A stretch of DNA of 64,000 nucleotides from Dictyobacter kobayashii (GTDB lineage Bacteria > Chloroflexota > Ktedonobacteria > Ktedonobacterales > Ktedonobacteraceae), in NCBI RefSeq assembly GCF_003967555.1, contig NZ_BIFS01000001.1:62001-126000 (forward strand), read 5' to 3'. The notes below the pieces were generated by a model. That model did no database searches. It was not told the DNA's origin and saw only the letters and a program-made list of their open reading frames with translations. Made by a program: the position numbers and the translations under genes. Each line of letters opens with the position of its first letter. Position 1 is the stretch's first letter. Positions 1-9,370 of this stretch are shown here, one piece after another.

Positions 1-25
1 AAACCAATGCGTATACGTTTGCCAA

Positions 26-256
26 ATGGCAGATCAGTCCCAGGCGAGTAGACCAGGTCGCCAATTTTTTCCAAAGGTGGTGGTGGAACTTCATTTGATC
101 GAGAAGAGAAAGACATTAGAGAACCTGCTTTCTGCGTGCGAACCGTACGTACAATTTTACAAGTCAACACTTTTTAAACATAATTTGGTTAACACAAGGC
201 TCTTGAATAAGACCAACCTGTTAGGCCTCTCAGAGTTCTATCCCCGTGGGCTCTAG
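26..256 (+). CDS. Unrecognised short ORF (76 aa)
   Basis: An ATG-started ORF at the window edge. I recognise no family, it has no clear ribosome binding site, and its composition is Lys/Leu-rich without a membrane segment. The downstream sequence to about 715 is AT-rich and gene-free. It may be a chance ORF or the remnant of something lying left of the window. Confidence 0.2.
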   Translation: MADQSQASRPGRQFFPKVVVELHLIEKRKTLENLLSACEPYVQFYKSTLFKHNLVNTRLLNKTNLLGLSEFYPRGL

Positions 257-715
257 ATAAATAAGGCTCCCTTCCTTAGGACTGTATCTATCACATCAAC
301 CGATAGACTCTATTTTACATTCAACCTATTCCATAAGACAAATATATCTCCCAATCCATATTTTTTATTACTTTTTGGTGAGTTACTTTTACTTTCTTTT
401 TCAATAAAAAATACAAATATATCTATAAATCCAAAAAAAAATACCAAGCGGCGATACCTATAATGGTGTTAATTTTCTAAACGATATCGTCTATTCACTC
501 CCTTGCTTCAATCTCCTATGAAGAGGATTCTACGCTGAAAAAGCGAGCGGAAAAATAGCTGCTCCAGATAGATGAATACAGTAACTAAAAGGTAGTATCC
601 TGTTAGCTAGCAATAGTGTTTTTTTTGACGAATACCTATATACTGCAACAGTTACTAACTGGTGAGAGCTCTCACCGCTACCATTCACCACACAGAGAAA
701 TCAGGTGATAATACA
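257..715. other. AT-rich gene-free stretch
   Basis: About 450 bases with many A and T runs, stops in all frames and no convincing start with a ribosome binding site. It presumably holds the promoter of the downstream hemolysin III gene, but I cannot place a -35/-10 pair with confidence. Confidence 0.5.
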
Positions 716-1408
716 TTGAATAAAAATGAGGTATCAACCGCTGAGCTTGTCCAACACAAAGTAAAACCTTTATTAAGAGGCTGGTTTCATGCCGCAGCCG
801 CGATGGCTTCCTTGTTGTTGACGCTTGTTCTCTGCTGGTATAGCAGGACAGATCTGCCTCGCTTTATTTCTCTTCTGATCTTTGGATTGAGCATGATTGA
901 GATGTATACGGTGAGTGCGATTTATCATATCGTGCATTGGGAACCTGCTCGGCGGCGCATCTGGCGCGCTCTTGATCATGCGAATATCTTTGTTCTAATT
1001 GCAGGCACATATACTCCTCTCTGCTTTAATATTCTATCTGGCTGGGTTCGCATTGCTCTGCTTGCCTCTATTTGGTTCCTGGCTGCCGCTGGTATCGTTT
1101 TTACGCTTTTTCCCTATGCGTTACACGTCCCTAAGTGGTTTAATGCGTTACTCTACATCTTGATGGGCTGGATCGCTATTCTTGCCATGCCTGCTTTCCT
1201 GGCAGTACTACCCTGGGCGTTTGTCTTGACGATGATCGCTGGTGGAGTCCTTTATACTATTGGAGCTCTCATCTATGCGAGCCATTGGCCCAATCCCTTT
1301 CCACGTATCTTTGGCTATCATGAAATCTTCCATCTTTTTGTCATTGCGGGAAGCGTAGCCTTTGCCTCCTGCGTCTGGATATGGGCATTAACCTTTCCAA
1401 GGGTATAA
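716..1408 (+). CDS. Hemolysin III / PAQR family membrane protein
   Basis: Integral membrane protein of the hemolysin III (YqfA/PAQR-like) family, with about seven hydrophobic segments. The family's metal-site motifs are visible: an S-x3-H motif in SAIYHIVHW, then LDHANIFVLIAGTYTP, and near the C-terminus GYHEIFHLF. In this family these His and Asp residues bind zinc in the membrane and suggest hydrolase-type chemistry; the in vivo role is poorly defined. I chose the TTG at 716 because AGGTGA lies 7 bases upstream at 703-708. An in-frame GTG at 662 has no such site and would add 18 residues. The gene stands alone, and a large hairpin follows its stop. Confidence 0.88.
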   Translation: MNKNEVSTAELVQHKVKPLLRGWFHAAAAMASLLLTLVLCWYSRTDLPRFISLLIFGLSMIEMYTVSAIYHIVHWEPARRRIWRALDHANIFVLIAGTYTPLCFNILSGWVRIALLASIWFLAAAGIVFTLFPYALHVPKWFNALLYILMGWIAILAMPAFLAVLPWAFVLTMIAGGVLYTIGALIYASHWPNPFPRIFGYHEIFHLFVIAGSVAFASCVWIWALTFPRV

Positions 1409-1411
1409 CGC

Positions 1412-1509
1412 CGAGCGCTAATTTGTTTGTTGATACTAAAAAATGCGTGATGCGCATTTTTTAGTATCAACAAACAAATTAGCGCTCGGGCGCGTCAGCG
1501 CACGTACGC
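1412..1509. repeat. 36-bp perfect hairpin plus GC-rich tail (family A repeat)
   Basis: Arms at 1412-1447 and 1453-1488 are perfect reverse complements around a 5-base loop. The right arm runs directly into a tail beginning ggcgcgtcagcgcacgt (1489 on). Near-identical tails follow unrelated hairpins at about 8217, 12696, 15052, 17109 and 17312. The hairpin could also act as a terminator between the convergent hemolysin III and glgX genes, but there is no U-run. Confidence 0.85.
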
Positions 1510-1524
1510 ATTACTCACAATCAT

Positions 1525-3620
1525 CTAAATTGAAGCAGAACATTTCATAGCCACCAACACAACGACACTATGAGCCTCAAGTCCATAAGAACTTTCAGCA
1601 ATAATAGCTGCCTGATCTTCAGGCAATATATCATCAGGACTCACTATAGCAGTATCAATAATCCTCTTCCAGACTTTTCCTCTGGCTGGTACGGGTATTT
1701 CAAAATCAAGTCTGGCAAAGTCCATGTTCATCATGACATGGATATCGGTCACTTCATCACTAGCCCAGATCGTGAAGGCCAATACACGTGAGTTCGAATC
1801 ATCCCAGCCGGGACTTACCAATTGACAACCATGCCATTCAATATCTTTTTTGCCATGTCTATCTGTAATGCCGGTAAAGAAACGTTCTCGTCTGACACCA
1901 GGATGTTCTTTGCGAAAGGCGATTAAATGTTTGACAAAACGTAACAGGTCAGCATGCTTTTCAAGCAGTTCCCAGTTGAACCAGGTAATTTCGTTGTCCT
2001 GACAATATGCATTGTTGTTCCCTTGCTGTGTCCGGCGCGCTTCGTCTCCAGCTAGTAGCATCGGAACGCCCTGCGAGAAAAAGAGGATAGTCAGGAAGTT
2101 TTTTATCTGCCTGGCCCGTAGTTCTTGTATCTCGGTATCTCGGGTCTCACCTTCTACGCCATGGTTCCAACTGCTGTTGTAGTTGAGCCCATCCCTGTTA
2201 TTCTCTCCGTTTATTTTGTTGTGCTTTTCATTGTATGATACCAGATCGTTCAGCGTGAATCCATCGTGGCAGGTGATAAAGTTTATACCATTAATTGGTC
2301 GCTGCCCGGGTTCGGAGAAGATGTCCTGGCTTCCAGCTATGCGCGATGCTACGGCTCCTATAATGCCTTTATCACCTTTAACAAAACTACGAATGGTGTC
2401 TCGATATTGCCCATTCCAGACCGCCCAGCGGTAGCCGGGGAAATTTCCAACCTGATAGAGTCCAGCGGCATCCCATGGCTCGGCAATGATCTTTGTGTCT
2501 GCTAAAATGTCCGATAATTCAATTGACCAGAGTACTGGAGCATATTCCATGGGCTTCCCATCGATGCCGCGACTTAAAATTGATCCTTCATCAAAACGGA
2601 AACCATCTACGTGCATTTCTTTAACCCAGAAGATCAGACATTCTGTGATGAGTTTGGCTACAATTGGGTGGTTACAGTTAAATGTGTTTCCACATCCGGA
2701 ATAGTTAAGATAGGCTCGCTTGTCATGGGGATCTAGAAAATAATAGATGCGATTATCAATCCCTTTGAAACTAATCGTCGGTTCATTCTCATCCCCTCAC
2801 CTGTATGATTAAAAACAACATCCAGGATGACTTCAATGCCTGCTTTGTGTAAAGCCTTGACCATATCTCTAAATTCATTAATATGGTTTAGGCCTTCTCT
2901 ATCAATACAATAGCCGGGGTGGGGGGCAAAATGGCAGATGGGATCATAGCCCCAATAATTGGTGAGCGCTTCTCCGGTAAGTGGATTGGTACGGTTTACA
3001 CTGGTGGGGTCAAATGCAAATACTGGCATTAATTCTACAGCTGTGATGCCCAGTTCTTGCAGATATGGAATCTTCTCTGTCAGGGCTGCGAATGATCCTG
3101 GATGAGTGGTGTGTGATGAAGGAGAACGCGTAAATCCACCGACGTGCACCTCGTAAATAATGCTCTCACTCATAGGCCTGTTTAAACATTGGTCCCCTTC
3201 CCAATCATAGTTTGAGATATCAATGACTGTACTTCGTAAAGAGGTCGCAACATTATCTACCATGCTGATCGCATCATCTCGCTGCCATAAGCCAGCGGTA
3301 ATACCGCGACAATATGGATCTATTAGTACTTTATTGAAGTTATAACGGTCACCGGTGATCTCTGTATGCCCTGATCCAAATATACGATAGGCATAGTGTG
3401 TACCTGGCTTAAGATCCCTGACATACACGTGCCAGAAATGAAAGGTGCGGTTTTTTATTTGATCTAGCAGGATGGTTTGGATGGGAATGGTGTCAGTACC
3501 TTTTTCAAAGAGTAGTAACTCAATGTTTGTCGCATGCTCAGAGAAAAGTGAAAAATTTACGCCTCGCTCATCTGGTGTGGCTCCTAGAGGACGTGGCCTG
3601 CCCGCTTCAACAATATACAT
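1525..3620 (-). pseudogene. glgX: Glycogen debranching enzyme GlgX, frameshifted
   Basis: Glycosyl hydrolase family 13 isoamylase-type debranching enzyme, which hydrolyses alpha-1,6 branches of limit dextrins. The N-terminal part (3620 to about 2797) carries the CBM48-like domain and the start of the barrel (DVVFNHTGEG). The C-terminal part carries VDGFRFDEGS (nucleophile Asp), IIAEPWDA (acid/base Glu) and FITCHDGFTLNDLVSY (third Asp). The two parts are in different frames. Reading across 2793-2796 with one extra base restores continuous homology (E-N-E-P-T-I-S-F-K-G-I-D-N-R). The break therefore looks like one base lost from a C4 run on the plus strand. AGGAGG precedes the ATG at 3620. Without the break the protein would be near the usual 700 aa. 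It is either a true pseudogene or a sequencing error. Confidence 0.9.
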
Positions 3621-4015
3621 GCCCTTCCCCTCCTGTATAGCTTCGATTTATATGACTTTGAATTTGATATTGAGTTTTCCCTTGAATGATGATTTTCATC
3701 CCGATATACATTCTTAAATCAACCCTTCAGTCGATGCATTCTCTCATGTTTCATCCTATACTGCTGGTGGGGGAAACATCGTATTACTATACACCTCGAC
3801 ATCTTCTGTTGCGGTGCAGACTCTTTCTATCCTGATCGCCCATGCTGCGCACTCTCCTTATTGTACGCAATTGGAGCTTTCAGTAGTTACCACTATATCA
3901 TTGAATAATTGGTAATACCAGAATGCTTACGGCGTCTTCCCCTTTATCGCATTCCTTGCACTACAACAGCATCTTTTATTCCTTCGGCTGATGTTGAGAT
4001 GGGAGTGACTATCTT
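3621..4015. other. Gene-free divergent intergenic region
   Basis: About 395 bases between the divergent glgX and S53 peptidase genes. I see no ORF with a plausible ribosome binding site and no strong inverted repeat. It should contain two divergent promoters, but I cannot assign boxes reliably. Confidence 0.5.
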
Positions 4016-5619
4016 ATGATTCATTTACGGTTATCCCTGGGTTTCGTCTTGTTCAATTTCTTATTTGCGCTTATCCTTCTTTTCCCTGAGACACAATCTG
4101 TGTCTGCTTCAACGTATCCTGCTTCCATCGATCTCAAGACACTTGCGACACACGCAGCCACTCATGATATCCCTCTCAATCAAGATGCAGTGCATGTATA
4201 TCAGAAACAATTGGCCTGCCTGACTAACATCTCATCCCCTCGCTGCTATACGCCGCAACAAATTCGTCATGCCTATCATATTCAACCACTCCTTAATCGA
4301 GGTGTTACTGGTAGAGGTCAGACAATTGCGATTATAGATTTCTTTCAAAGTCCTACTATTCGCAATGATCTGCATGTTTTTGATCAACTCTTTGGATTAC
4401 CTGATCCACATCTCACTATTTTTACTCCTCTGGGACTCACTCCTTTTGTGCGCAAGAATACATCACAGTTAATCGCTGCCGAAGAAATTAATCTAGATGT
4501 TGAATGGGCCCATGCCATTGCACCCGAGGCGGCCATTAACCTTATTTTAAGTAAATCCGAGGGCTATAACGATCTCTATGCTACAACACGCTTTGTTATT
4601 CAACATAATCTGGGTGATGTGATTTCTCAAAGCTTTGGCTTTCCAGAAACGGCTGTCTCTTCAAGTTTTTTACAAAAGGAGCATGCACTTTTTGAGCTTG
4701 CCCGGGCAAAAGGCATTTCGGTATTTGCATCGGCTGGTGACCGTGGAACGCTGGAACCAGTGTATAGCGGTGAAGGAAAAAAAATTATCGCATTAGGCCC
4801 CGGCGTTGAGTATCCTGCCAGTGATCCATTGGTTACTGGTGTAGGAGGCACCAGTCTATCTTTACTACCTTCAGATATGTATCAGCAGGAGGTTGTTTGG
4901 AGCAATACACATGGCTCAACTGGTGGTGGTTTTAGTCGGCGTTTCTTGCGTCCATCTTATCAAGATGGTTTTGTGGGGGCTAGCCGCACCCGTGGAGTAC
5001 CAGATGTAGCTTATGTTGGTGATCCCAACACAGGCGTTCCCATTGTCTTTAGCAATGCAGTTGGACAACCTATGCTTATCCTCTGGGAGGCACAAGTGCC
5101 GGAACACCCCAATGGGCCGCGCTGGGAGCATTAGGCAATCAGCTAACTGGCAGAAGATTGGGGTTTTTAAATCCTACGTTTTACTTCCTTAGCAAAAGTC
5201 CTCTGTATCCAGATATCTTTCATGATATTCTGACTGGTAATAATACTGTTACGGTGCACATACTAAAATCTAATTTTACCTTTCCCGGCTATAATGCCAA
5301 ACCAGGCTGGGACCCCGTGACAGGGCTTGGTTCTCCAATAGCAACTCACTTGCTTGCAGCACTATGCCATTTTGAATTATGCCGTTCTAACACTCTAGCC
5401 TATCCTAACCAACCATTGCCTGCACGTATGCCTCTCCCTCAGAAGGGGTACAATGCATATTATTACCCAAATAGCGATAGGTATGGGAGAAAACCATGCC
5501 GCTCTGTTTCAATCCGGTGCTGCTATTCCATCTCTCCTCGCATCATTCATCATATACACTACTATTCCAGGCACGCTCATCACCAAAAACATTGTCCGTG
5601 TCGCGCGGTCGTTCACTAG
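4016..5619 (+). pseudogene. S53 family (sedolisin/kumamolisin-like) secreted peptidase, frameshifted
   Basis: Secreted serine-carboxyl peptidase. Residues 1-31 form a signal peptide ending SVSA. The acidic pair E157/D161 lies in AEEINLDVEW, and SAGDRG follows in the usual place for the oxyanion Asp. The catalytic-Ser motif GGTSAGTP is present in the DNA just after 5087 but in another frame. One missing G in the run at 5085-5087 moves the frame and ends the first ORF at 5134. Downstream in the shifted frame come the calcium-site motifs DILTGNN and GWDPVTGLGSP. The catalytic domain should end near 5370; the Cys/His-rich rest up to 5619 is probably out of frame or poorly conserved. The N-terminal pro-region is short for the family. 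Confidence 0.82.
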
Positions 5620-5640
5620 CGTTCACTTACTGGTTTTATC

Positions 5641-5844
5641 TTGTATTCACAGAGAAATTGCTTGATTTTCTCTCTGTGAAACAAGGCTTTTTAATGTTCG
5701 TCCAGAGATCACGAGCAAGCGATACGATGGACCTTCTTACCGGTAGAGTGTGGGCCGCAGCCGCCCACCACACACACTCTACACTCCCAATCCGGCGCCG
5801 CAGGCGCCAAAGAGGAACAATAAAAACCCTGTCTGTGAATACAA
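5641..5844. repeat. Family B repeat with 13-bp terminal inverted repeats
   Basis: A 13-bp sequence at 5641-5653 (ttgtattcacaga) recurs inverted at 5832-5844. Inside is a core (about 5685-5829) starting ggctttttaatgttcgtcc and ending ggaacaataaaaaccc. It contains a GTGGGC/GCCCAC-type imperfect hairpin in the middle. The core is nearly identical to 21028-21170, and its right half matches 14881-14925 inverted. It is non-coding and MITE-like in layout. Confidence 0.8.
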
Positions 5845-5992
5845 TTTGCTTTTCATAGCACCGCTATGTACTGTACAATAGAATCTTCTATAAGGATACA
5901 ATGATATACAGTAAAGCCAGCAACTGACTGATAGTCAATCCTACCAGGAGCATATTTCTATCATGGCTGGCTTAAAGGAAGGATGAAATACA

Positions 5993-6712
5993 ATGCCAAT
6001 GTCAAAACGCTGTATCCCCTATACTCCTCGCACACGCGAACTGGCGGATACGGTCTTTGCCCTCATCAGTACAGCCGGCGTCCATTTACGCGAGCAAGAA
6101 CCCTACAATATTGAGGGCGATAATAGCTGGCGCCTGATTCCTGGTGAAAGCGATAGTAGCCAGTTGATGATTACCCACAATCACTATGATCATCACGACG
6201 CAGATCTGGACATCAATTGTGTCTTCCCTCTTGATCGATTACGCGAGTTGGCATCTGAGGGCGTCATTGGTGGCGTTAGCGATAAACATCTGGGATTCAT
6301 GGGATTTACACAAAACTTTCGTGAGCTTTATGAGAAAACAGCCCCGGAAATGGCAAAAATTATACTTCGCTCTAAGGCTGATGGCGTAATTCTAACTGCT
6401 GGCTGTCCCCTTTGTCATCGTGTGGTTTGCTCTATTGCACGTGAGGTTGAAATGGTCGGCATCCCCACAGTTCTTATTACAGTGGCTCCCGAGCAATCCA
6501 GACAGGCCGGACCCCCTCGGGCGATCGCTCCTCGACATTTCAAGCTAGGCCATAGTCTGGGCGGCCCTCATCAGGTTGATCTGCAGCGCCAGGTACTATT
6601 AGATGCACTAAAACGCTGGGAAGCACGTGAAGAGCCTGGCCAGTTGTGGGAAATTGCCTATCCTGAATATGATAGTAGTGATTGGCAACCTATCAATTTA
6701 AGCGAAGGCTAG
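5993..6712 (+). CDS. GrdB/PrdB-like reductase-family protein with Cys replacing Sec
   Basis: Resembles the selenoprotein B family of glycine/sarcosine/betaine/D-proline reductases. Family features are FPLDRLRELASEGVIGGV (residues 78-95), the region around residues 130-145 with a CPLC motif (C138, C141) where family selenoproteins carry U-x-x-C, and VLITVAPEQSRQAGPPRA. No UGA interrupts it, so no selenocysteine machinery is needed. At 239 aa it is shorter than GrdB and close to the PrdB-like stand-alone proteins common in aerobes, whose substrate is unknown. A GGAAGG site lies about 10 bases upstream of the ATG. No GrdA/GrdC partner is nearby, so an amino-acid fermentation role is unlikely. 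Confidence 0.75.
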   Translation: MPMSKRCIPYTPRTRELADTVFALISTAGVHLREQEPYNIEGDNSWRLIPGESDSSQLMITHNHYDHHDADLDINCVFPLDRLRELASEGVIGGVSDKHLGFMGFTQNFRELYEKTAPEMAKIILRSKADGVILTAGCPLCHRVVCSIAREVEMVGIPTVLITVAPEQSRQAGPPRAIAPRHFKLGHSLGGPHQVDLQRQVLLDALKRWEAREEPGQLWEIAYPEYDSSDWQPINLSEG

Positions 6713-6799
6713 CATATTTCTACCAGAAAACAGCTGACGAAACAATTTAATCTCGTCCTTCGTATTATATAAAAACAGGTAGAGATAGGTCTAGACGTT

Positions 6800-8047
6800 A
6801 TGGATGAAGAAATCAACAATTCGCCAATCCTTATTGTAGATGATGATACGGCTCTGTTACAGGCTCTTCCACAGGTCGTAGATCTGCGTATGAAGAATGT
6901 TCAGGTGGAGACAACCGATTCGGCTCAGCATGCACTGGAACGCATCAAAGAGTATGATTTTGATGCGATTATTAGCGATGTGAAAATGCCCGGCATAGAT
7001 GGCATTGAGTTGTTATCACACATACGAGAACTTCGCCCGGATACCCCTGTACTGCTGATTACTGGCCATGGCGATCATGGACTGGCAATCCAGGCGATCA
7101 GAGGTGGCGCTTATGATTACATCCTGAAACCCATTGATCGCGATTCCTTTATCAATGCATTACAACGAGCGATCCAAACACGCCATCTACGACGTAAAGT
7201 TACAGAACAACAATTAGCTCTGGCATTGCATGCTAAATCACTCGAACGCCTGGTAGAAAAACGAACCAGCGAGCTGGTCGCTGCAAATGCGACGAAAGAT
7301 AAATTCCTCGATATTGTCTCTCAAGAGTTGAAGTCTCCTTTGTCAAATTTAAAAGGCATGACACAGTTGATGCGCCACCAACTCGAACGAGGAGATGCCA
7401 CGACGGCTGTGCACCAGGGCCTGGTCGATATGGAGCGTTCTATCACACGTACAGAGGTTCTGGTGCAGGATTTGCTTGACACATCCTTGATGGAAACAAA
7501 TCTGTTTGTCTTGAAACGTCAGCGTTATAATCTGGTGGATTTGTGCCGCCAGTTGCTTGATGAATATACCTCGCGCGCCGTACTCTCACTCAATTGCGAA
7601 CTGCTTGGCGATCCTATTGAGGCTGAGGTTGATAGAGATCGTTTCTCTCAGGTCCTTATCAACTTGCTCTCCAATGCACGTAAGTTTTCGAAAAAAGGCA
7701 CTGCGATCACGATTACAGTTCAGCAAAGTGGCTATGAGGTCATTGTTTCCATTCATGATATGGGCATTGGTATACCTGAAGAGGAACTTCCTCATATTTT
7801 TGAGCAATTCTATCGCGTACCGGGAGTCGAGATTCAATCAGGCACACGCACAGGCCTGGGTCTTGGTCTTTTCATTGCTCGCAAAATCGTGGAACGCCAT
7901 GGTGGCCATATTGAGGTGCAAACAGTCCTTGGACAGGGTAGCGTCTTTAGTGTAGTATTACCTGTTTATGTCGATCCGGCCAATACTCAACAGGCCGAGC
8001 CCCCTGCTTCTCTACATACACAGGCAGTCTGGACTATTACGCATTAA
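6800..8047 (+). CDS. REC-histidine kinase hybrid with phospho-acceptor His replaced by Gln
   Basis: 415 aa. An N-terminal receiver domain (residues about 8-125; acidic pair D14/D15, phospho-Asp D60, K110) is followed by a coiled linker (130-165). A DHp/HisKA-like helix and a HATPase_c domain with N, G1 (GIGIPEEEL) and G2 (GLGLGLFIARKI) boxes come next. The H-box reads SQELKSPL: residue 175, normally His, is Gln (codon CAA at 7322-7324). The paralogue at 47726-49066 has the same architecture but keeps AAHELTTPL. Either this copy acts without autophosphorylation on that residue, or it is degenerate, or one base is wrong. The gene appears monocistronic, with a terminator after it. Confidence 0.88.
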   Translation: MDEEINNSPILIVDDDTALLQALPQVVDLRMKNVQVETTDSAQHALERIKEYDFDAIISDVKMPGIDGIELLSHIRELRPDTPVLLITGHGDHGLAIQAIRGGAYDYILKPIDRDSFINALQRAIQTRHLRRKVTEQQLALALHAKSLERLVEKRTSELVAANATKDKFLDIVSQELKSPLSNLKGMTQLMRHQLERGDATTAVHQGLVDMERSITRTEVLVQDLLDTSLMETNLFVLKRQRYNLVDLCRQLLDEYTSRAVLSLNCELLGDPIEAEVDRDRFSQVLINLLSNARKFSKKGTAITITVQQSGYEVIVSIHDMGIGIPEEELPHIFEQFYRVPGVEIQSGTRTGLGLGLFIARKIVERHGGHIEVQTVLGQGSVFSVVLPVYVDPANTQQAEPPASLHTQAVWTITH

Positions 8048-8061
8048 AAATTTCTTGCAGC

Positions 8062-8120
8062 AAAAACAAGCAGACTCCGGCTAGCAGTCAGTAAATGTAG
8101 CCGAAGCCTGCTTGTTTTTA
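8062..8120 (+). terminator. Intrinsic terminator after the REC-histidine kinase gene
   Basis: The left arm (from 8062, aaaaacaagcag...) pairs with a right arm ending ctgcttgttttta at 8119. The stem is about 21 bp with two mismatches and is followed by a T-rich run. Confidence 0.8.
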
Positions 8121-8125
8121 TTTAC

Positions 8126-8287
8126 CATGTGTCTGATCCTCATGATCGCCTCACTCTTCACGCCTGCGTTTTCGCGCCTTTGGCGCTCAAAAAATCATTT
8201 TGAGTGGTGCAAAAAAGCGCGGGCGCGCCAGCGCACGTCCTCACAAGAGTGGAACGCTTCCCGTGATAATGGGGGTAAGACACATTC
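8126..8287. repeat. Family A palindromic repeat remnant flanking the IS
   Basis: Contains tgtgtctgatcctcatgatcgcc (from about 8128), identical to the right arm of the hairpin at 17157-17205. Then come cttcacgcctgcg, a tggtgcaaaaaa segment also found at 17059, and the shared tail gcgcgggcgcgccagcgcacgtcc (about 8217-8240). The last part, cttcccgtgataatgggggtaagacacattc (about 8257-8287), is close to the right end of the adjacent IS and to the left arm of the 17157 hairpin. The compound repeat is interrupted by the IS. Confidence 0.75.
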
Positions 8288-8290
8288 TTA

Positions 8291-9367
8291 GAATGTGTCT
8301 GACTCCCATCGTGATCGGACGCAAGGACCCTCACTGATGGGATAGACAAAACAGCAAATGAGGAGAAAGACGAAAAAAGAGAAGTTTCGTGTGGACGAGT
8401 TTGGAGGATGGATGATCCTGTGGGATGATACAGGAAAGAAGCACAACGTACGGCAGAGTGACGGGAAAGGAGCAGGTTGCCATGTTTAAGACACGGCTGT
8501 ATCGAGCGTATCCCTCCAATCTCACTGATGAGCAATGGAAACTCTTGGAACCCTTGATCCCAGCGATCAAACCGGACGCCGCCTTTTCGCTTCACGAACG
8601 GCGCACCATTGTGGATGCCATCCTCTACGTCTTGCGTAGCGGCTGCCCGTGGCGGTCGTTGCCCCATGACTTTCCCGCCTGGCAGACGGTGTACCATTAT
8701 TTTCGTCTCTGGCGACAACAAGGCGTGTGGACTCAGGTGCTCGATGCTTTGCGCGGGCAGATGCGCACGCAACAGGGGCATGACCCTCAGCCGTCTGCGG
8801 CGGTGATTGATAGCCAATCCATCAAAACCAGTGCCGTTCGCGGGTCCAACAAGGGCTACGATGCGGGGAAAAAAAATCTGGGGGCGCAAACGTCACGCCC
8901 TCGTCGATAGCTTGGGCAATCTCATGGGCATCAAAGTGACCGGAGCCGATTGGTCCGATCAGCAAGGAAGCCAGCCCTTGCTCTTGTCACTGAAAACACG
9001 CTTTCCCCGCATGCTGCTGGTGTGGGGAGACAGTCACTATGGCGGCCACTTCATTACCTGGCTCAAGGTACACCTGGGCTGGATCATGCAGACGGTCAAG
9101 GCGCTCCGTGAACCCAAACGCGGCATCTTAGTGCTCGAAGGAGAGAACGTCGATTGGGATCAGTTGTTTCCCAAAGGCTTTCATCCTCTCCCTCGGCGCT
9201 GGGTCATCGAGCGCAGCTTCGCCTGGATCACGCGCTGGCGCCGTCTGTGTCGCGATCACGAGGGCTTGCCAGAAAGCTCCGAGGCCTTCATCGCGCTCTC
9301 AGCGAGCGTCGGCATGTTGACCAGGCTTGCTCCACCGTTCCCATGCTGATGGGAGTAAGACACATTC
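8291..9367 (+). mobile_element. IS5-family insertion sequence, copy 1 of a tandem pair
   Basis: A 1077-bp element. The left end gaatgtgtctgactcccatc and the right end (reverse complement gaatgtgtcttactcccatc) form 20-bp terminal inverted repeats with one mismatch. A TTA triplet flanks it on both sides (8288-8290 and 9368-9370), fitting the 3-bp TNA target duplication typical of IS5-type elements. It encodes a two-frame DDE transposase. The unit including one TTA is 1080 bp and appears repeated exactly by copy 2. Confidence 0.92.
8482..9349 (+). CDS. IS5-family DDE transposase, orfA/orfB joined by a frameshift at A8
   Basis: Two overlapping frames encode one DDE transposase of the IS5 family (IS427/IS402-like). 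OrfA starts at ATG 8482, with AAAGGAG 9 bases upstream, and ends at 8910. It contains LTDEQWKLLEPL and the first Asp in AVIDSQSIKT. OrfB continues from about 8875 to 9349 with the second Asp (VWGDSHYGG) and the Glu in WVIERSFAWITRWRR. The frames meet at ggggaaaaaaaatctg, where removing one A of eight gives the continuous GKKIWGRKRHALVDSL. Frameshifting or transcriptional slippage at such an A-run is a known way for IS5-type elements to make OrfAB. Confidence 0.9.
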
Positions 9368-9370
9368 TTA

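Noticed and set aside
2788..2798. Programmed frameshift in glgX
   Set aside because: No slippery heptamer or stimulatory structure is evident, and debranching enzymes are not known to use frameshifting. A lost base is simpler.
5453..5665. Second frameshift extending the S53 peptidase with a hydrophobic tail
   Set aside because: The frame has a membrane-like stretch, but the catalytic domain already ends near 5370 and I cannot align the tail to the family.
8158..8889. 243-codon minus-strand ORF across the IS, and its twin at 9256-9969
   Set aside because: Antisense shadow of the transposase; it persists only because the IS is GC-rich, and the two copies are identical because the IS is duplicated.
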